Source: Gentiana macrophylla (lineage: Eukaryota > Streptophyta > Magnoliopsida > Gentianales > Gentianaceae). From it: DNA of 64,000 nucleotides. The notes beneath the pieces were generated by a model. The model did not search any database. It saw only the letters and a list, made by a program, of their open reading frames with translations, and was not told the DNA's origin. The stretch lies in contig CM047809.1 of assembly GCA_026214975.1 (NCBI GenBank), forward strand, positions 27,355,375 to 27,419,374, read 5' to 3'. Shown one piece after another: positions 24,301 to 36,325 of this stretch; position 1 is the stretch's first letter; every line of letters starts with the position of its first letter. The translations under genes and the position numbers were made by a program.

Positions 24301-26767
24301 GAATCCGAGACTCGGACTTTTGTTTGATAAAGTCAGAACCACTTAGAACCAGCTGAATAAGTATGTGTAACACATCTAAAACTATTAAAGGTAAAAGGTT
24401 TTCGTATTAAGATAAACGACCTTTCAATATCTATTCATTAGTGCATATATCCAGAGACAAGACCTCTTTGGTGGCTAAGGGTAATTCCTATCTCCCAGTC
24501 TTGGAACACTATCTCAAAAGGAACAATGACTAAGTTTTCCTTTCAATTGGGAAAGGGTAATAGTTTTGAAGGGTAACATAGCTTGTTCACCATGACCTTC
24601 GGGTCAGTGAGAGATACAAGCTAGTGGGAGATTTTGAGTGGTGACATTCGTCTCGATAACTACTCAAACACCTTTGGTTGGTTTATCGAAGAATACGAGG
24701 AGGTGTCTCGATTTTAGCAGAGAATAGAGTATTCCATGCTTAGAAATAGGCTATCGCATAGTCTTGGGACTGATGCTCGGCCTGCCTCCTAGTGGAATAT
24801 TTCTCACTGAGGAAGAAACCATAGACTTGCCCTATATAGTTATTGATATGCTACAATACACTGCTAAACTCGATTAACATAATTCGTTGCAAAATAACGG
24901 TTAACATTATTATGTAACCCGAGAAGTCTACCTAGAAGATGCTAGTGAGTTTATGGATAAGGAATGAATTGCTCACACCACATCCATAAATGTAGGCATT
25001 TAGCATTTAATGCTTGAAGGTAGGACTGGGATTTTTAGCATACGTTCAGATTGTGATTGTTTGTGAAATATCTTAATGAGACGAGTGAAGGTTGATTATA
25101 AGATTTTTGAGATCAGAAAGTGATGGTTGAACTGTCACAAGCCTTCTGATAGAATCTATAAGAAACAGCCTTAAACCTTGGAGTACGGTTACCCAAAGGT
25201 AGTTACTGTCTGATTTAATCAGACCACGTCCAACATTAGTTGTTGGTGATTACACTGATAAATACTACTAGATCAGAATGTCAATCCACCTAAGACACAG
25301 TGGGAGTATGGTTTAACCGTTGACCCATAGTGATTTTGTGAACTTTATAATCTGCTGGGGTGATTGATAACCTATGGCTCTTGGTGGGCTGTATAGGATT
25401 CGATTATAGAGGTTGGTTTGAAAACCTTAACCACGTGAATGGAGTTTTGGTACTCAGGATTCATTCGACCTCTTGTAGAAGAACCACCGAGTGTCTCAGC
25501 CCAGTGGGAGCAATTGGATCTACACGGAAAAGAGTCGAATGAATAGGAAAGTTTTCAGCGCAAAGCTGAGTGGTCTATGGGTGATTCCCTAACAAGTAGA
25601 GAGTTAACCAGACCTTGAACTCTCTCACCACTCAGTCTTGCAAGATTTCGTTAGAAAGCGGAAAATAGGGGTGATTCCCTGAGACTTTCTTGCCGTAAAA
25701 CAGAATCTGGATTCATTCGGAACAGAAGGGTCTTGGTTAGAACAAATGGCCGGTTGACTGCCGGGACTTATGTCCTTTGTGGATGTAAGAGAACCTCTCG
25801 GTCATTAAAAGTCGCATGTTTTAAAATATGTGGACTTGACCAAAATATTTATAAGTTTTTCGTAGACTGGATATCAATATTGGTAATGTAGTAGTAGTAT
25901 TAGTGTTCATAAATGATAACACTAAAACGGTTGGAAACAACATGGGTGTGCTATCTGAAGTCGGAAACTGACACGCCAAGATTCTCTGGATGAGAGAATT
26001 GGACTATATTCTAAGAATTTGATTCGGTCAAATTCACAAGAATGAGTCATTGGCTATCCCATCCGTCTTATTGGTTAGGATGATCATGCATATACGTATG
26101 CAACATTCAACGAGAGTAGTCCTACCCTAACTCTCAGGAATGATTCTCTAAATCTTCGGATAAAGAGAAAATGGGATAGAGTCTCTCTTGGATAATGGCA
26201 AGTCAGGTTATCACAAGTCAATAGTAATCGAATCTCGGATTCGAGCATTGAATAGCGCTTTTAGTACATCTTCAAGTATTTTTGAAGAACGAGGAATAAT
26301 GTGCTTGTATATTCGGGTGCAAACTTGAATATGGTTGACTACACTGATTCTGACTTATAGTCAGATTAAGGATGATCATTAAGTTGATCACGAGCTCAGT
26401 GTTTACTCATAGTGCTTAGAATTTTCTTTTTGGTCTGGGAGTAATTCCAGATCTGATAAGCCGATATCACTTCATTGTGAAAACAGTGAAAAGATAGCTT
26501 AGAAGGATCTTCTAAGTCACAAGAAGTCAAAAGCATATTGAGAGAGAGTACCGCCTGATTGGAAGGACCGGCAACGTTTCAATCCTAAAGATCGTCTCGA
26601 GTCGACAACCTAACTAATCAGTGTACCAAGTCGAGTGCTTGGAGGGTACGGAATTAATGGATATGTCTCATCTGCTTTTAGAGCAAGTGGGAGAGTGTTG
26701 TGAATAAGATGAGAAAGGGTGTGCTCTAAAAACAATCGTTACTTGTCATTTCGTGCAAGTGGGAGAT
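21326..26767 (+). pseudogene. Interior of the 19613 element: leader plus decayed gag-pol
   Basis: The leader (21326-23400) shares blocks with 61525-63480, including CCGAAAGGATAGGATT and TACTCGTCGGGTCACCGAC. Hairpins with a T(C/T)GGT loop are at 22441-22457 and 22505-22535. A 146-codon open frame at 21520-21960 lies in the leader and matches no family I know. After 23440 the sequence follows the gag of the 59710 element at nucleotide level but is full of stops. The rest (to 26767) is AT-rich and unreadable as protein. Confidence 0.65.
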
Positions 26768-28498
26768 TGTTAGGTGTAGTGCCCGAAAGACAATTTGTGT
26801 AATTGTTTTTAATAATTAATGACATAATTTATCTCAACTTATTACTTGCTTTGTGCTTGTAAAGTAATACTACTGCCTGCAAACCCTAAGTGTATCTGTA
26901 TGTAACCACTTAACTCAGTGTATGGATTACACGTGAGGATTGAGTTAGTGGTGATATACTTAAATCTGTTAGTCCGTGGTGAACTTAATCGAGTTTAGGG
27001 TCTCTTGATTAAAACACCAATAATGCGCCTGAACACCTTAAGGTGTGATAGTCTTATCCGGTTTATCGGTAGAGAGGTACTACGTGGGGCATTTATATAT
27101 GATGGCATTCATATAGATTTGGACCGATTTAATCTGAATTTCTCGGTATAATTCCGTAATCGAGGAATCGATTAAATCATTAGATGATCATATATGGATC
27201 AACCTTAATCCTGAGGTGATCACTGCAGAGTGCTTTGCTTGTCCCGGGGTAGTGTTTGATGTGTTAATTACGGTTCACTTAAATAATGTGTTCCAAGCCA
27301 CTTCTCATTGGCACTATCTCCGGATGAGTGAGTAGTTCGATTTTCTGGACATGGAATCCATTCCTTCCTGCGGGAAGTAGAGACGATCCTCTTATTTGTT
27401 AGCCCTAAGAAAGTGATCGATCGGCCGAGTTCATATTTAGACTAATTAGCTACTAGTTAGATATGTGAACTAATTGATCACTAGGGGGTTCATGGTAAAT
27501 AAGGATAAGATATTCTGAGTCGGGTTCACGGAGACTTCCCTCTTAGAATGGACAGTCTATGGAGGGTTAATCCATATGGAGTGATTATATCAATGGACGC
27601 TTATTCACTCTATGGGTTGAGTATAAGTATACATCTATAATCGGTAGAGTTCAGTTTCGGGTTTATGGTGGCGTAATCCCGGAATTAATAATTAATGTAC
27701 TTATCCGGTTCGATGAATAATTAATTATTGGAGCTACTGGTTATAGGTCCATGGTCCCCGATGTGGCTTCTGTAATTCGGACTAATAATCTTGTTATTTG
27801 GGCCTCAGTGATAATTAATTGGTTGGGCTAATTAATTGATATGCAAAATATTATTTAGTTGGGCTAGATAATATAACACACATAAAAGACATTTTATGTG
27901 GGCTTAGTAACCTTACAAGTGGCGCCAATATATGTTGATAATTAGAGAGAAATTAGTTTTCTTGGATAATTATTTGACATGTGATTTATCATTTATTTGT
28001 TAAATGATAATTCATGGAATATTAGATAATAACTTGATTTATCCTAATTTTTTTGGGATAATCATTTTATTTATCTTTTATTTGGAATAAAGGATTAATG
28101 AAATAATTATCTCTTAATTATTTAATCCTTGGAGGACAAGGTCTACTCTCCTATATAAAGAGAGTTCTCCCAAGCCTCAACATACTTGGCAAATTTCGAA
28201 ATATACACTTGAAAAGAGAGAAATAATTAGTTTTCTTGTCTTGGGTTTTAGAAGAAGAAAAACTCTAAGTTTTTCTTGGTGTTGCATATCAAGGAGGCTC
28301 GTGTATCAAGAAGGGTGTCCACCAACCGCCGTTTGGAGAACACATCGGAAGATCTTGGCTTCTCTTCCTAAAATTGGTAACTTGATTTTAACCCCCTTGT
28401 AGTTTAAGTCCTTTAATTATGTGTTTTGATATATAAATCGTGATCCATCCGCTGCGCGTAGATCTAATTCGTTTAGATCTAAGAACCTGCATCCTTCA
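26768..28498 (+). repeat. 3' LTR of the 19613-28498 element
   Basis: 1731 bp, with the same TATA-in-hairpin arrangement (ACTCTC 28145-28150, GAGAGT 28160-28165). It differs from the 5' LTR by scattered 1-6 base indels as well as substitutions. Confidence 0.92.
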
Positions 28499-28503
28499 CT
28501 TGA

Positions 28504-28740
28504 ATGCTTCACTCTTGTGCTTCATCATGATTACCCAAACTATCCTTGAATAATCATCTATAAAAGACACAAAATACATGTGACCACCTAGTGACTCCAG
28601 CCTTGAAGGTTCCCAACAGTCAGAATGGACATTATCAAGTGTTCCTTTTGTGATGTGAATTGCTTTTGGGAACTTGCTCCTATGTAGCTTCCCAAACACA
28701 CAGTGTTCATAAAAATCCAGCTCCTTGGCCTTATCTCCTC
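28504..28740 (-). pseudogene. copia integrase core fragment
   Basis: Minus-strand frame with HSDCWEPSRLESLGGHMYFV and FIDDYSRIVWV, the integrase core region around the first catalytic Asp (the DDYSR context is typical of Ty1/copia). It is cut downstream by the 19613-28498 insertion and upstream by the CACTA element. Confidence 0.88.
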
Positions 28741-29213
28741 CAACACTACAAGAATTTTGGGTTTTGGCAGCGTCATATTAGCAGCGTGCGATATAAACAT
28801 GCTGCGAATTTAATATTTTGCAGCATGCTTTAATTTATACACTGCGGATAAATGGCATTAATTATTTTTACAGCGTGCACCATTAAATATGCTGTTGAAA
28901 AGAATTTTAGCGGCTTTAGAATGTGTGCTGCGTATAATATTTTTATAAGGAGCAGGAAAAACACGCTGCGAAAAAAAAGAGAAAATATGGCAATGTTGTT
29001 AATGCTAAATTGGTTCCCTTTTTGATTTTGGTCTTCCCGGGAACTCGAAAATTTACGCGTCAAACTGAAATAAACGCGCTAATCTTGAAAAACAATTTTC
29101 GTTTCTTCACCTAGTAAAAGTTGAGTCTTTATATAAAATAAAATAAAAAACCTCGAGTCCTCCTCTCCTACTTGTCGGCTTCTCATCCCTCTTCACCGGG
29201 TGTAAGATTCTAG

Positions 29214-29289
29214 GTCAAATTCGTTTCAGCAATGGTGAGATCGAAACAACAGTCAAATTCGTTTCGGCAACGGTGAGATCGAAACAACA
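29214..29289 (+). repeat. Perfectly adjoining 38-bp tandem duplication in the CACTA cargo
   Basis: Units 29214-29251 and 29252-29289 (GTCAAATTCGTTTC...GAAACAACA) differ at two bases. They sit in a CT-rich leader-like stretch that resembles a plant 5' UTR. Confidence 0.85.
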
Positions 29290-31291
29290 TCAAGATAAAT
29301 CGAGGTCTAAATGTATGATTTCTCCACTTACTCTACTTGTTCATTGTTTATTTCTCGATGAAATTGTTGATTTTATGGTTCCGACTCATGGGTCATTCTT
29401 TTCTTTTAGGTTAGTTCCTCTTATTTTGCTTGTCATGTTTTCCTAGGGAAATAATGCGTTTGTGTTTGTATTTTCTCATGTTTAGGGAGATGATTTTTTT
29501 GGTTGTAAAAGGAGCAAAATTAGAAATTTCTTTTACAGAACAACGAACAAGTAACTGCTACATGACTCATGTATTTGATATGTATATGGCAACCGTTCAA
29601 ATCTACCTCTTAAGTAATGAATCGTTGGTTCTTGTATCTGATTTCTATATGGTCACTGTTTTTATCCACCTCTAAAAAATCTTGAATCAATTGTATATGT
29701 GTGTGCTAAGGTCTTTGAATAGATAGTGATTTAACTTGTGTTGTGAAATTTTGATTTTTACATAGCCATTCCTCCATCAAAGAGTAGAAAATATGATGGA
29801 ATTCTTGGAAGAAGGCAGCAGCGATGGCTGGAGAGGAAGTAAGTCGGCAAAATTGGAGAGGAGGCAGTGGTGGGGATTTTGTTTTGGTGCTATTTGCTAG
29901 AAAAAGTTGTGCGACTTTGGAGGATAAAAAAGTTGGCTTCAAATATAAAGAGTTCTATTAATGTTGTGGTTAAAGATGAAGAATGCTATTAAAAGATCTT
30001 GGTCTTTGCTATTAATTAATGTCACTGGAATATGTTCTTGGAGAGAACCTAAACAAAATATTGCATTTTTCAATGGATGATGATTCGTTAAAAAAGAGAT
30101 ACACACACATGTAGAAAAGGCCTATTATGTTGTCTTTTTGTTTCCTTTTTGATTTTGTTTTGAGTAGTATTTGATTAATTTACAGTCATGTGAAAGAAAA
30201 TCGATTGTATAGGATTTATGGTAACTATACATGATTGATTGAAATAAACAAGGGATTTTTTTGGAAAGAAATGTGAGTTGGTTCATGATTTTGTTTTGCT
30301 ATTTGGTCCATTTGATGTTTCATTGCTGATAATTACATGAATTGTTGGTAATTTTTTTCCAACAATTGTTGGTACTTGGTCATTCAGGGAAGTAAGTGAA
30401 CTCAAAAAAGAAATATCTAACTGCTTTTGTGTTAATTCTTTCACATTTGTTTAGCATTGATGGATTTTCATAGTGTCTTGCAGGAGTTTTTATCATCTAG
30501 CAGAAGCATAGCAGATTAATGGGTGGAAAACAGAGTAAACTCTCCATCCAGAGTAGTGTCGGCTTGTGATGATATTGTTTTGTAGACTCTCAAGCAAATT
30601 ATGTTGATGGGGTGAACATGGATCCTTGTTAGAGCCTAATGGACGAGCTAGAAATGCCAAGAAAAATATTGGTATGCAATTTTTCCTCGATGCACAAAAC
30701 TAAAAAGAGAGAGAATATACAATGCTTATGCATTTTAGCATTTTTGTACAATGTGATAGCCTTTTAAAATCTTATTGAGCTGATATAAGTTTTCCAGTAC
30801 ACAAAGTCTTGTAATTTTCCTAACACAATGCACCCATTATTTGGTAGGTTTTTACCAAATAATTGGTGCTTTAAGGAAAACAGAATATAATTGCCAATGA
30901 GGCTTGTAAGGTAAGAATGCTGAGGCCTGTCGTCGAATTTTTAGGTTCAAACTATGTTGTTTCGTGGTTAAAAAACGGATAACTGAAATCAATTTCATAA
31001 CTGGATTCCTGTGATTAACTGAACATATGAAACTACAAGAGATAAAAAATGTGGAAACTGATAATTTTTGTTTTTTGTTTTTGTTTTTGAAGGGAACTGA
31101 TAATTTTTGTTAGCACGTATAGTTTCTCTTCATTTTGTGTTTCTAGTAGACCCCTCCAAGTGTTAGCAAAGCAGACTTGCATGTTGATGTTTTTTTTCTT
31201 TTAGCCAATCTAGTGAATGGTTGAATTTGTAATGTTGCTGGCATTAAAAGCAAGAAATGTGATCCTGTTTTGTTTGATTGTCCTTTTTTAG

Positions 31292-31479
31292 CTTGGATTA
31301 ACCATGAAACTTTGTACCAGGGGTTCTCTGTTTTGAAGAGTGATTTTCAATCCAATAATTGGACTATATTTAGCAATATGGCATTCTATACTTTCACTGT
31401 GCACGTGCCTTTGAGTTTCAGTGGTGTTTCTGCAATTTTCAATGTACTCCATCAACCTGACCTTGAACCACAAACTAAG
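31292..31479 (+). pseudogene. Exon-like fragment in the CACTA element
   Basis: A 188-bp open segment (two bases plus 62 codons) lies between an AG acceptor preceded by a T-rich tract and a GT donor. The peptide includes TVHVPLSFSGVSAIFNVLHQ and PDLEPQTK, a hydrophobic, membrane-protein-like composition. I have a weak impression of similarity to plant CPBP/CAAX-type membrane proteins but cannot confirm it. The next exon-like block is in a compatible phase, which argues for a captured gene piece. Confidence 0.5.
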
Positions 31480-32038
31480 GTCAGTGCAATGTTCCTTTGC
31501 GTCGTTTATTTGTAATCCTTCTTCTCTATCATATCCAGACTATTCCTTCTTGGTGTATGTATTAAGGAACATGTACTTGTTTGTAGAAAAAATTTCTTGG
31601 CAGCATAGAACTCGTATAAACATAGGACTGTCTTGCTGCAATTAGGATATCATCCCTTGCAATAGTTTCAAACCTGCTGCTGAGGCTTTGTTTATTTTTG
31701 TAATGATCCTTCAATTTGTTATGGTTTTGAAGATGGGAAATATTTTCATGCACCTATCAGATTTCAATCCTTTTATTGTGAATATCAAACTCTCAATTCT
31801 TCGTCCATCCTAAGTAATAAACAGCCAGCAAACTGATTACTATTGTGAACTCTTTTCTGGATATCTTTTTTCTTTGTTTTTAAATAATTTGACAAGATAT
31901 GAGTTCTTGACATTTTGTGAAACAGATTTGAACTTTATCTAATAGTACCTTCAATTTAAATATGTTTCCTGGTGATTGGATATTTATTTTTTTAGCAACA
32001 TTTTTGACTCTGTAAGTTTGTAGAAGAGTAATGTTATT

Positions 32039-32180
32039 GGCACAATCATCGTGCCACGGGGGTGACACAATCTAATTTTCTACCCTTGATAATGATGAGT
32101 CGTTGGGATAATCAGTGATCCTCATCATGGTCAAAGATAGAAGTTTTAGTTGTCATCCGTTGTGGCATAATGGTTGTGTC
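32039..32180. mobile_element. Foldback MITE-like repeat inside the CACTA element
   Basis: The arms 32039-32099 (GGCACAATCATCGTGCCAC...) and 32121-32180 are imperfectly inverted over about 60 bp, with a 21-bp centre. No clear target duplication was found. Confidence 0.45.
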
Positions 32181-32697
32181 CGTAGCAGTATTTCTTGCAT
32201 AAATTAACATTTTCTTTTGATTACATATGAATGGATAAGGTTTTATTACGATGGATGACTTGTCTATTAAGAGATAAAGTGACCCCAGTAATTAGTCATT
32301 TTTGTTTTGGATTATACTTACATTATTATAACAATGTAATACATTTATACAAGTGATATCTTGAAAATGTTTTATGTAAACATGTATTATTATTATCGTA
32401 AAGGGGTACATGAAAACACTGCAGAATTTAAGCGTCCTTGGGATTCCCTTTCTTCCCATGTGTACAATGTCTCTGTCCCAAATAAGATTCAAAAATTCTA
32501 TATGACGGAGTTTTATAATTATTATGCATTAATGTGGGTTGTTTTCTTGATATTCGTATCTATATTGCAACAATTAATTCAGCTTTGTGGATGCTCATAC
32601 TATATCTTATTGTAACCTTTGTGATATAAGTAATTGTCGTACGTAAAGTTGGGTAGCAAATTAGTGACTAATATTGTTTTTGTTTTCTGAATTTTAG

Positions 32698-32781
32698 CAA
32701 CGATGCAACTCATATCAGGAAGGAGCTGGTCTTGACAATATATGTTTGAGACTACAACCAATGGTGATTGATGAACACGTG
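32698..32781 (+). pseudogene. Second exon-like fragment in the CACTA element
   Basis: 28 open codons between TTTTAG and GTATGT, starting in phase 0, which fits the phase-0 end of the fragment at 31479. The peptide contains GAGLDNICLRLQPMVIDEHV. No family is recognised. The 1.2 kb between the two blocks would be an intron with a nested foldback repeat (32039-32180). Confidence 0.45.
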
Positions 32782-33310
32782 GTATGTTTTACGAAGACAA
32801 AGTGGATGCAAATTCTTCTTTTATTGTATTGTCATAGTTCTTTTAGTATAAACATGATATGTAGAGGGAAATTTGTGGCTTAATGTATTTTCCTACTACT
32901 TCCAATATGTTTGATTTAGTATTTCTATTGTGGTACTTGGTATGGTATTGAGTCGTGTATTGTAAACATTGTGTATAGGTGAGCAGCAGTTCTTGGGTAA
33001 ATATAATTTTTTTTTAAAATAAAAACTTTTCCGCAGCGCACATTAGTACGCTGCTATTAACCGATTTGGCAGCGTGCCTCAGAACGACGTTTTTAATATA
33101 AACAATTAATTCGGCAGCACAAAAAGTAAGATGCAAATAATAGTGAGAGCAGCGTAGCGCTGATGAAGTCGCTAATAATCGCATTAGCGGCGTGCAAATA
33201 TATATGCGGAAAGGCTTGTATTTTTAGCGGCTTTGAATTGTGCAGCATGCAATGTGCGCTGCCAATAGCTATTTTGCACGCCGCGAAAAGCCTTTTTTGT
33301 TGTAGTGCAA

Positions 33311-33707
33311 GTAGATCAGACTTAGACATAATTTACATCCCTCTTTCCCCCATATGACCCAATCTCATATGCAACTTGGTTAGCTGTGACTGGTGAACCT
33401 CTGATGATGCCGCATCAGCAGAACCTGATACAGTAGACCCTTGTAAGATGTACAATGTCCCATGTCTGATACCCTTCAGAATCACAGCTAAACCCTTACA
33501 GACATTCACCACTCCACATTCACCCCTGAACTTGAACCCTTTGCTGTCTAGTAGACTAAGTGATATCAAATTCTTGGTCATCTGTGGAACATGCCTAACC
33601 TCATTCAGTGTGCAGAATTTATCATCATATGTCCTCAACTGAACAGATCCAATCTGAATTATTTTGCAGACCTTGATGTTAGCCATAGCAATATGGCCTC
33701 CATCCAC
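33311..33707 (-). pseudogene. copia GAG-pre-integrase region
   Basis: Minus-strand frame with VPQMTKNLISLSLLDSKGF, TLYILQG and the LHMRLGHMGERGM zinc-finger-like motif that precedes copia integrase. It ends at the CACTA insertion point and resumes at 28740. It is out of frame with the gag/protease piece that overlaps it at 33659-33707. Confidence 0.88.
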
Positions 33708-34700
33708 CTGCTAATAAGTTGAAAACCACTCCCTATTTGGACACACAAGATAAGATGCCCAGTGCCCAAAATCCACACATCCCTATGCCCTGCTGACTCT
33801 GAAACTGCTAAGGCCAGATCTTCTTTAGAGTTGGTGTCTTGTTCTGCCAAAGCAACAGTACCCTGCTGCTTCTTTCTCTTTGGACATTTATTTTTCCAAT
33901 GTCCCTGCCCCTTGCAGTAGTTACAGACATCCTTAGCTTTAGGACCCTTGGAAGTTCTCTTGGATTTCTTATTTCCATAATTTCCTGATCCTCTGCTGAC
34001 TCCACTAGCCACCAATCCAGCAAACTGACTGTATGTCCCAGAACCAGATACCTTTTGGCGTAGTTCTCGAGCATGTAGAGAAGATCTCACTGCCTCCAAT
34101 GACGAGTCCTTCCCAACAATAAATGACTGCATAAAGTTCTCATATGATGCAGGTAATGAAACAAGTAGGATCGTATTGCATCTTCATCTTCAATATTCAC
34201 TCAATATTCCTTAGGTCAAGCAATATTGTGTTCAGCTGATCTAGATGATCCCTCAGCTGAGTGCCATCATGCATCCTTAAACTAAACAGACATTGTTTCA
34301 ATAACAACTTGTTGGTTAGAGACTTTGTCATGTACAGACTCTCAAGCTTGGACCACATCTTTTCTGCCGTGTCATCTTCAGCAACCTCTGTGATAATATC
34401 ATCTGAAAAGCACAGATAATTGTTGAAAATGCTCTCTTTGGTGGCCGCTCTCTCGTGATACTTCCTTCTGTTGATTTAGACAAGGGACCTCATAATCCCT
34501 GTTGTTTCAACAAAGCACGCATCTTGATTTGCCACAGACTAAAACTGTTTCTTCATGTGAACTTGTCAATCTTGACGTTTAAAGCATACATCTTTCTCAC
34601 CAGAAAAGCTTGCTAGATCCCAAATCCTAACGTCAATTATGACCTTAGTGCAAATCTACCTTGCTTCAAACATATAAACAAATTTCTTGATGAACCTGGA
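33659..34700 (-). pseudogene. copia gag and protease, broken
   Basis: The readable part (34132-33659) contains the nucleocapsid zinc knuckle CNYCKGQGHWKNKC (CX2CX4HX4C). The protease start follows, but the active-site triplet reads WILGTG instead of WILDTG, so the catalytic Asp is lost. Sequence from 34133 to 34700 encodes the rest of gag with several stops. It adjoins the primer-binding site at about 34702-34713. Confidence 0.88.
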
Positions 34701-34712
34701 CGCTCCGATACC

Positions 34713-35694
34713 TGTTTGTTGTTACGGATCGATCAAGAAGTGATGGTGATTGTGAGTAAAGATAAACAATTAACAAGGAAACAAGAAGAACACATATTTA
34801 ACCTGGTTTCCGTCAATATGCCGACTACTCCACGAACAAATGAGGATATTTTATTATCGCGAGAAAGTTACAAGTTACAATAATTTCAAATGGTATTTAT
34901 AGCCTTGGGAATCAAACTCTACCCGACTTAACAGCTAAACCAGATAATGACTGAAATACCCTAGAAGTAACTTTATCCAAAACCGGTAAACCCTGCAGAC
35001 GTGTTCCCCAAGTATCATTGAGAGCCAACTCATCAAACTATACTCAGCAGATTATCAGTCTACTGACCCCACTCAGCAGAACACTAGACCCAGCAAACAC
35101 CTTCAGGCCCTGCTGACCGCCATAGTTTCCACACAGACTCAGCAGAGTATTAGAGCACTCGCATCAGTGTCTCTGAATAGAGTCTCTACTTTCTGAGACT
35201 CCAACATCATTTCTGAATCTCTACACATAGTCACACTGCACTGAATCTCTACCGTACTACAATAATAAAGTAACTGTAAACCAAAATAATTATGACATAT
35301 CTACAAAAACAAATACACATATAAATAATTTATTGTCTATTATTATAGTGATAAATATTACCTTGTATGGATATTCAAAATATGTATAGAAGATCTTATT
35401 AATGAAATATTTGTAGAAAGCATTTTTTGTGACTCGAAATATATATATATAATGTTAGAAATAGCAAAAACTTGAATCTGTAAAAAAAATTCAGATTGCG
35501 GTAGATATAGAGTATGATGTCCAATTTTATCCAGAATCTGTTGAATAGAGATCATGTATCTGATTACGATGCAAAGACATTTTAGTTGGATCTTGAGCTG
35601 TATATACAGATTTATTACTTTTTACAGATTCTAATACAAGTGCTCTTACACTCAGCTGACCAAACTCAGTAGCATAGTTTAAGTCACAATTACA
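34713..35694 (-). repeat. 5' LTR of the minus-strand copia element, split by a MITE
   Basis: Matches the 3' LTR at 16613-17104 once 35153-35648 is removed (486 against 492 bp). Next to it (34702-34713) is the minus-strand primer site GGTATCGGAGCG, a variant of the initiator tRNA-Met site. Confidence 0.9.
35153..35645. mobile_element. PIF/Harbinger (Tourist-like) MITE
   Basis: The ends GAGCACTCGCATCAG and CTAATACAAGTGCTC are inverted and flanked by TTA (35150-35152 and 35646-35648). The partner LTR shows the empty site at 17055-17057 with a single TTA, which proves the insertion. The 493-bp interior has no transposase. Confidence 0.93.
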
Positions 35695-35699
35695 AGAAT

Positions 35700-36325
35700 T
35701 ACATTAATGACCACAGTGTTACAAGTAATTGATATAAATCTTATGTATAAGATCGATAATTATAAATGTAATATAACGCATTACTACAATTAACTGAAAG
35801 GAAGAACTATTCACATGACCACAACAGAACGGGATTTTTTTATAGAAAGACTATATTGAGACATATTATTGAATGAATAATATATGTATACAAAGATGAA
35901 ATATATATACATTATTTATATAAACTTTAGACATGCAAAAGAATATTTAAAAAACTGCAACAAAAAAAATAGTTTAACAAAAAATTAATAAAGAATCTTC
36001 CCATGAATGGCAGACAGTAGTTGTGCAATATAGGGACTAGTATTATATGACAACCTATACTTGTACGCAAAAATCTGCAGTCTGCACATTTACCTGCTTA
36101 ATGACATCAGTTCACCCACTACAAAATTAGGGGAGATGATTGTGTGGTGTCTCCATACGGTGTGGAGACACCGTGTGGCACACCACACACCACTCACCTT
36201 CATTCTGTATTAAAACTGTGTGGTTCTGATCGTTTCACCCGTCAGTTCACTTCAAATTCCCTCACCACACAATAATTTTCCCAAAATTAGTAGTCCTCCT
36301 TTCTATTTAATTTTTGCAGTTGTCA
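35700..36325. other. Unassigned intergenic sequence with a strong hairpin
   Basis: No gene recognised. At 36146-36172, GGTGTCTCCA and TGGAGACACC form a perfect 10-bp stem. GTGTGGTG (36142-36149) can instead pair with CACCACAC (36181-36188), giving two mutually exclusive folds. Confidence 0.55.

Larger units (their letters stand above)
19613..28498 (+). mobile_element. Copia-type LTR element, non-autonomous or decayed, nested in the copia integrase region
   Basis: LTRs at 19613-21325 and 26768-28498 (TGTTAGG...CTTCA), target duplication CTTGA (19608-19612 and 28499-28503), primer site TGGTATCGGAGCA (21328-21340; initiator tRNA-Met type) and purine tract AAGTGGGAGAT (26757-26767). Its LTR start and leader match the element at 59710. 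At about 23450-23510 the interior aligns with the start of that element's gag but carries stops, and no working gag-pol could be read in 5.4 kb. The LTRs are similar apart from scattered small indels, so it moved far more recently than its interior lost coding ability. Confidence 0.9.
28744..33307. mobile_element. CACTA (En/Spm) transposon carrying gene-like fragments
   Basis: The ends CACTACAAGAA and TTTTTTGTTGTAGTG are flanked by the 3-bp duplication CAA (28741-28743 and 33308-33310), diagnostic of CACTA. Subterminal regions (28770-28990 and 33030-33295) are dense in GCAGCGTGC, GCAGCATGC and GCTGCGAA words, the usual transposase-binding arrays. In 4.56 kb I found no TNPD/TNPA-type transposase, so it is probably non-autonomous. 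Its centre looks like intron-containing host sequence (see exon-like entries). Confidence 0.93.
16613..35694 (-). mobile_element. Ty1/copia retrotransposon, inactivated, with three nested insertions
   Basis: On the minus strand the order is 5' LTR (35694-34713), primer site, gag, protease, integrase, reverse transcriptase, RNase H, purine tract, 3' LTR (17104-16613): the Ty1/copia order. The target duplication is AGAAA/AGAAT (16608-16612 and 35695-35699). It is split by a copia-type element (19613-28498) and a CACTA element (28744-33307), and its 5' LTR by a Harbinger MITE. Without these it is about 5 kb. The coding frame has many stops and shifts. Confidence 0.93.
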
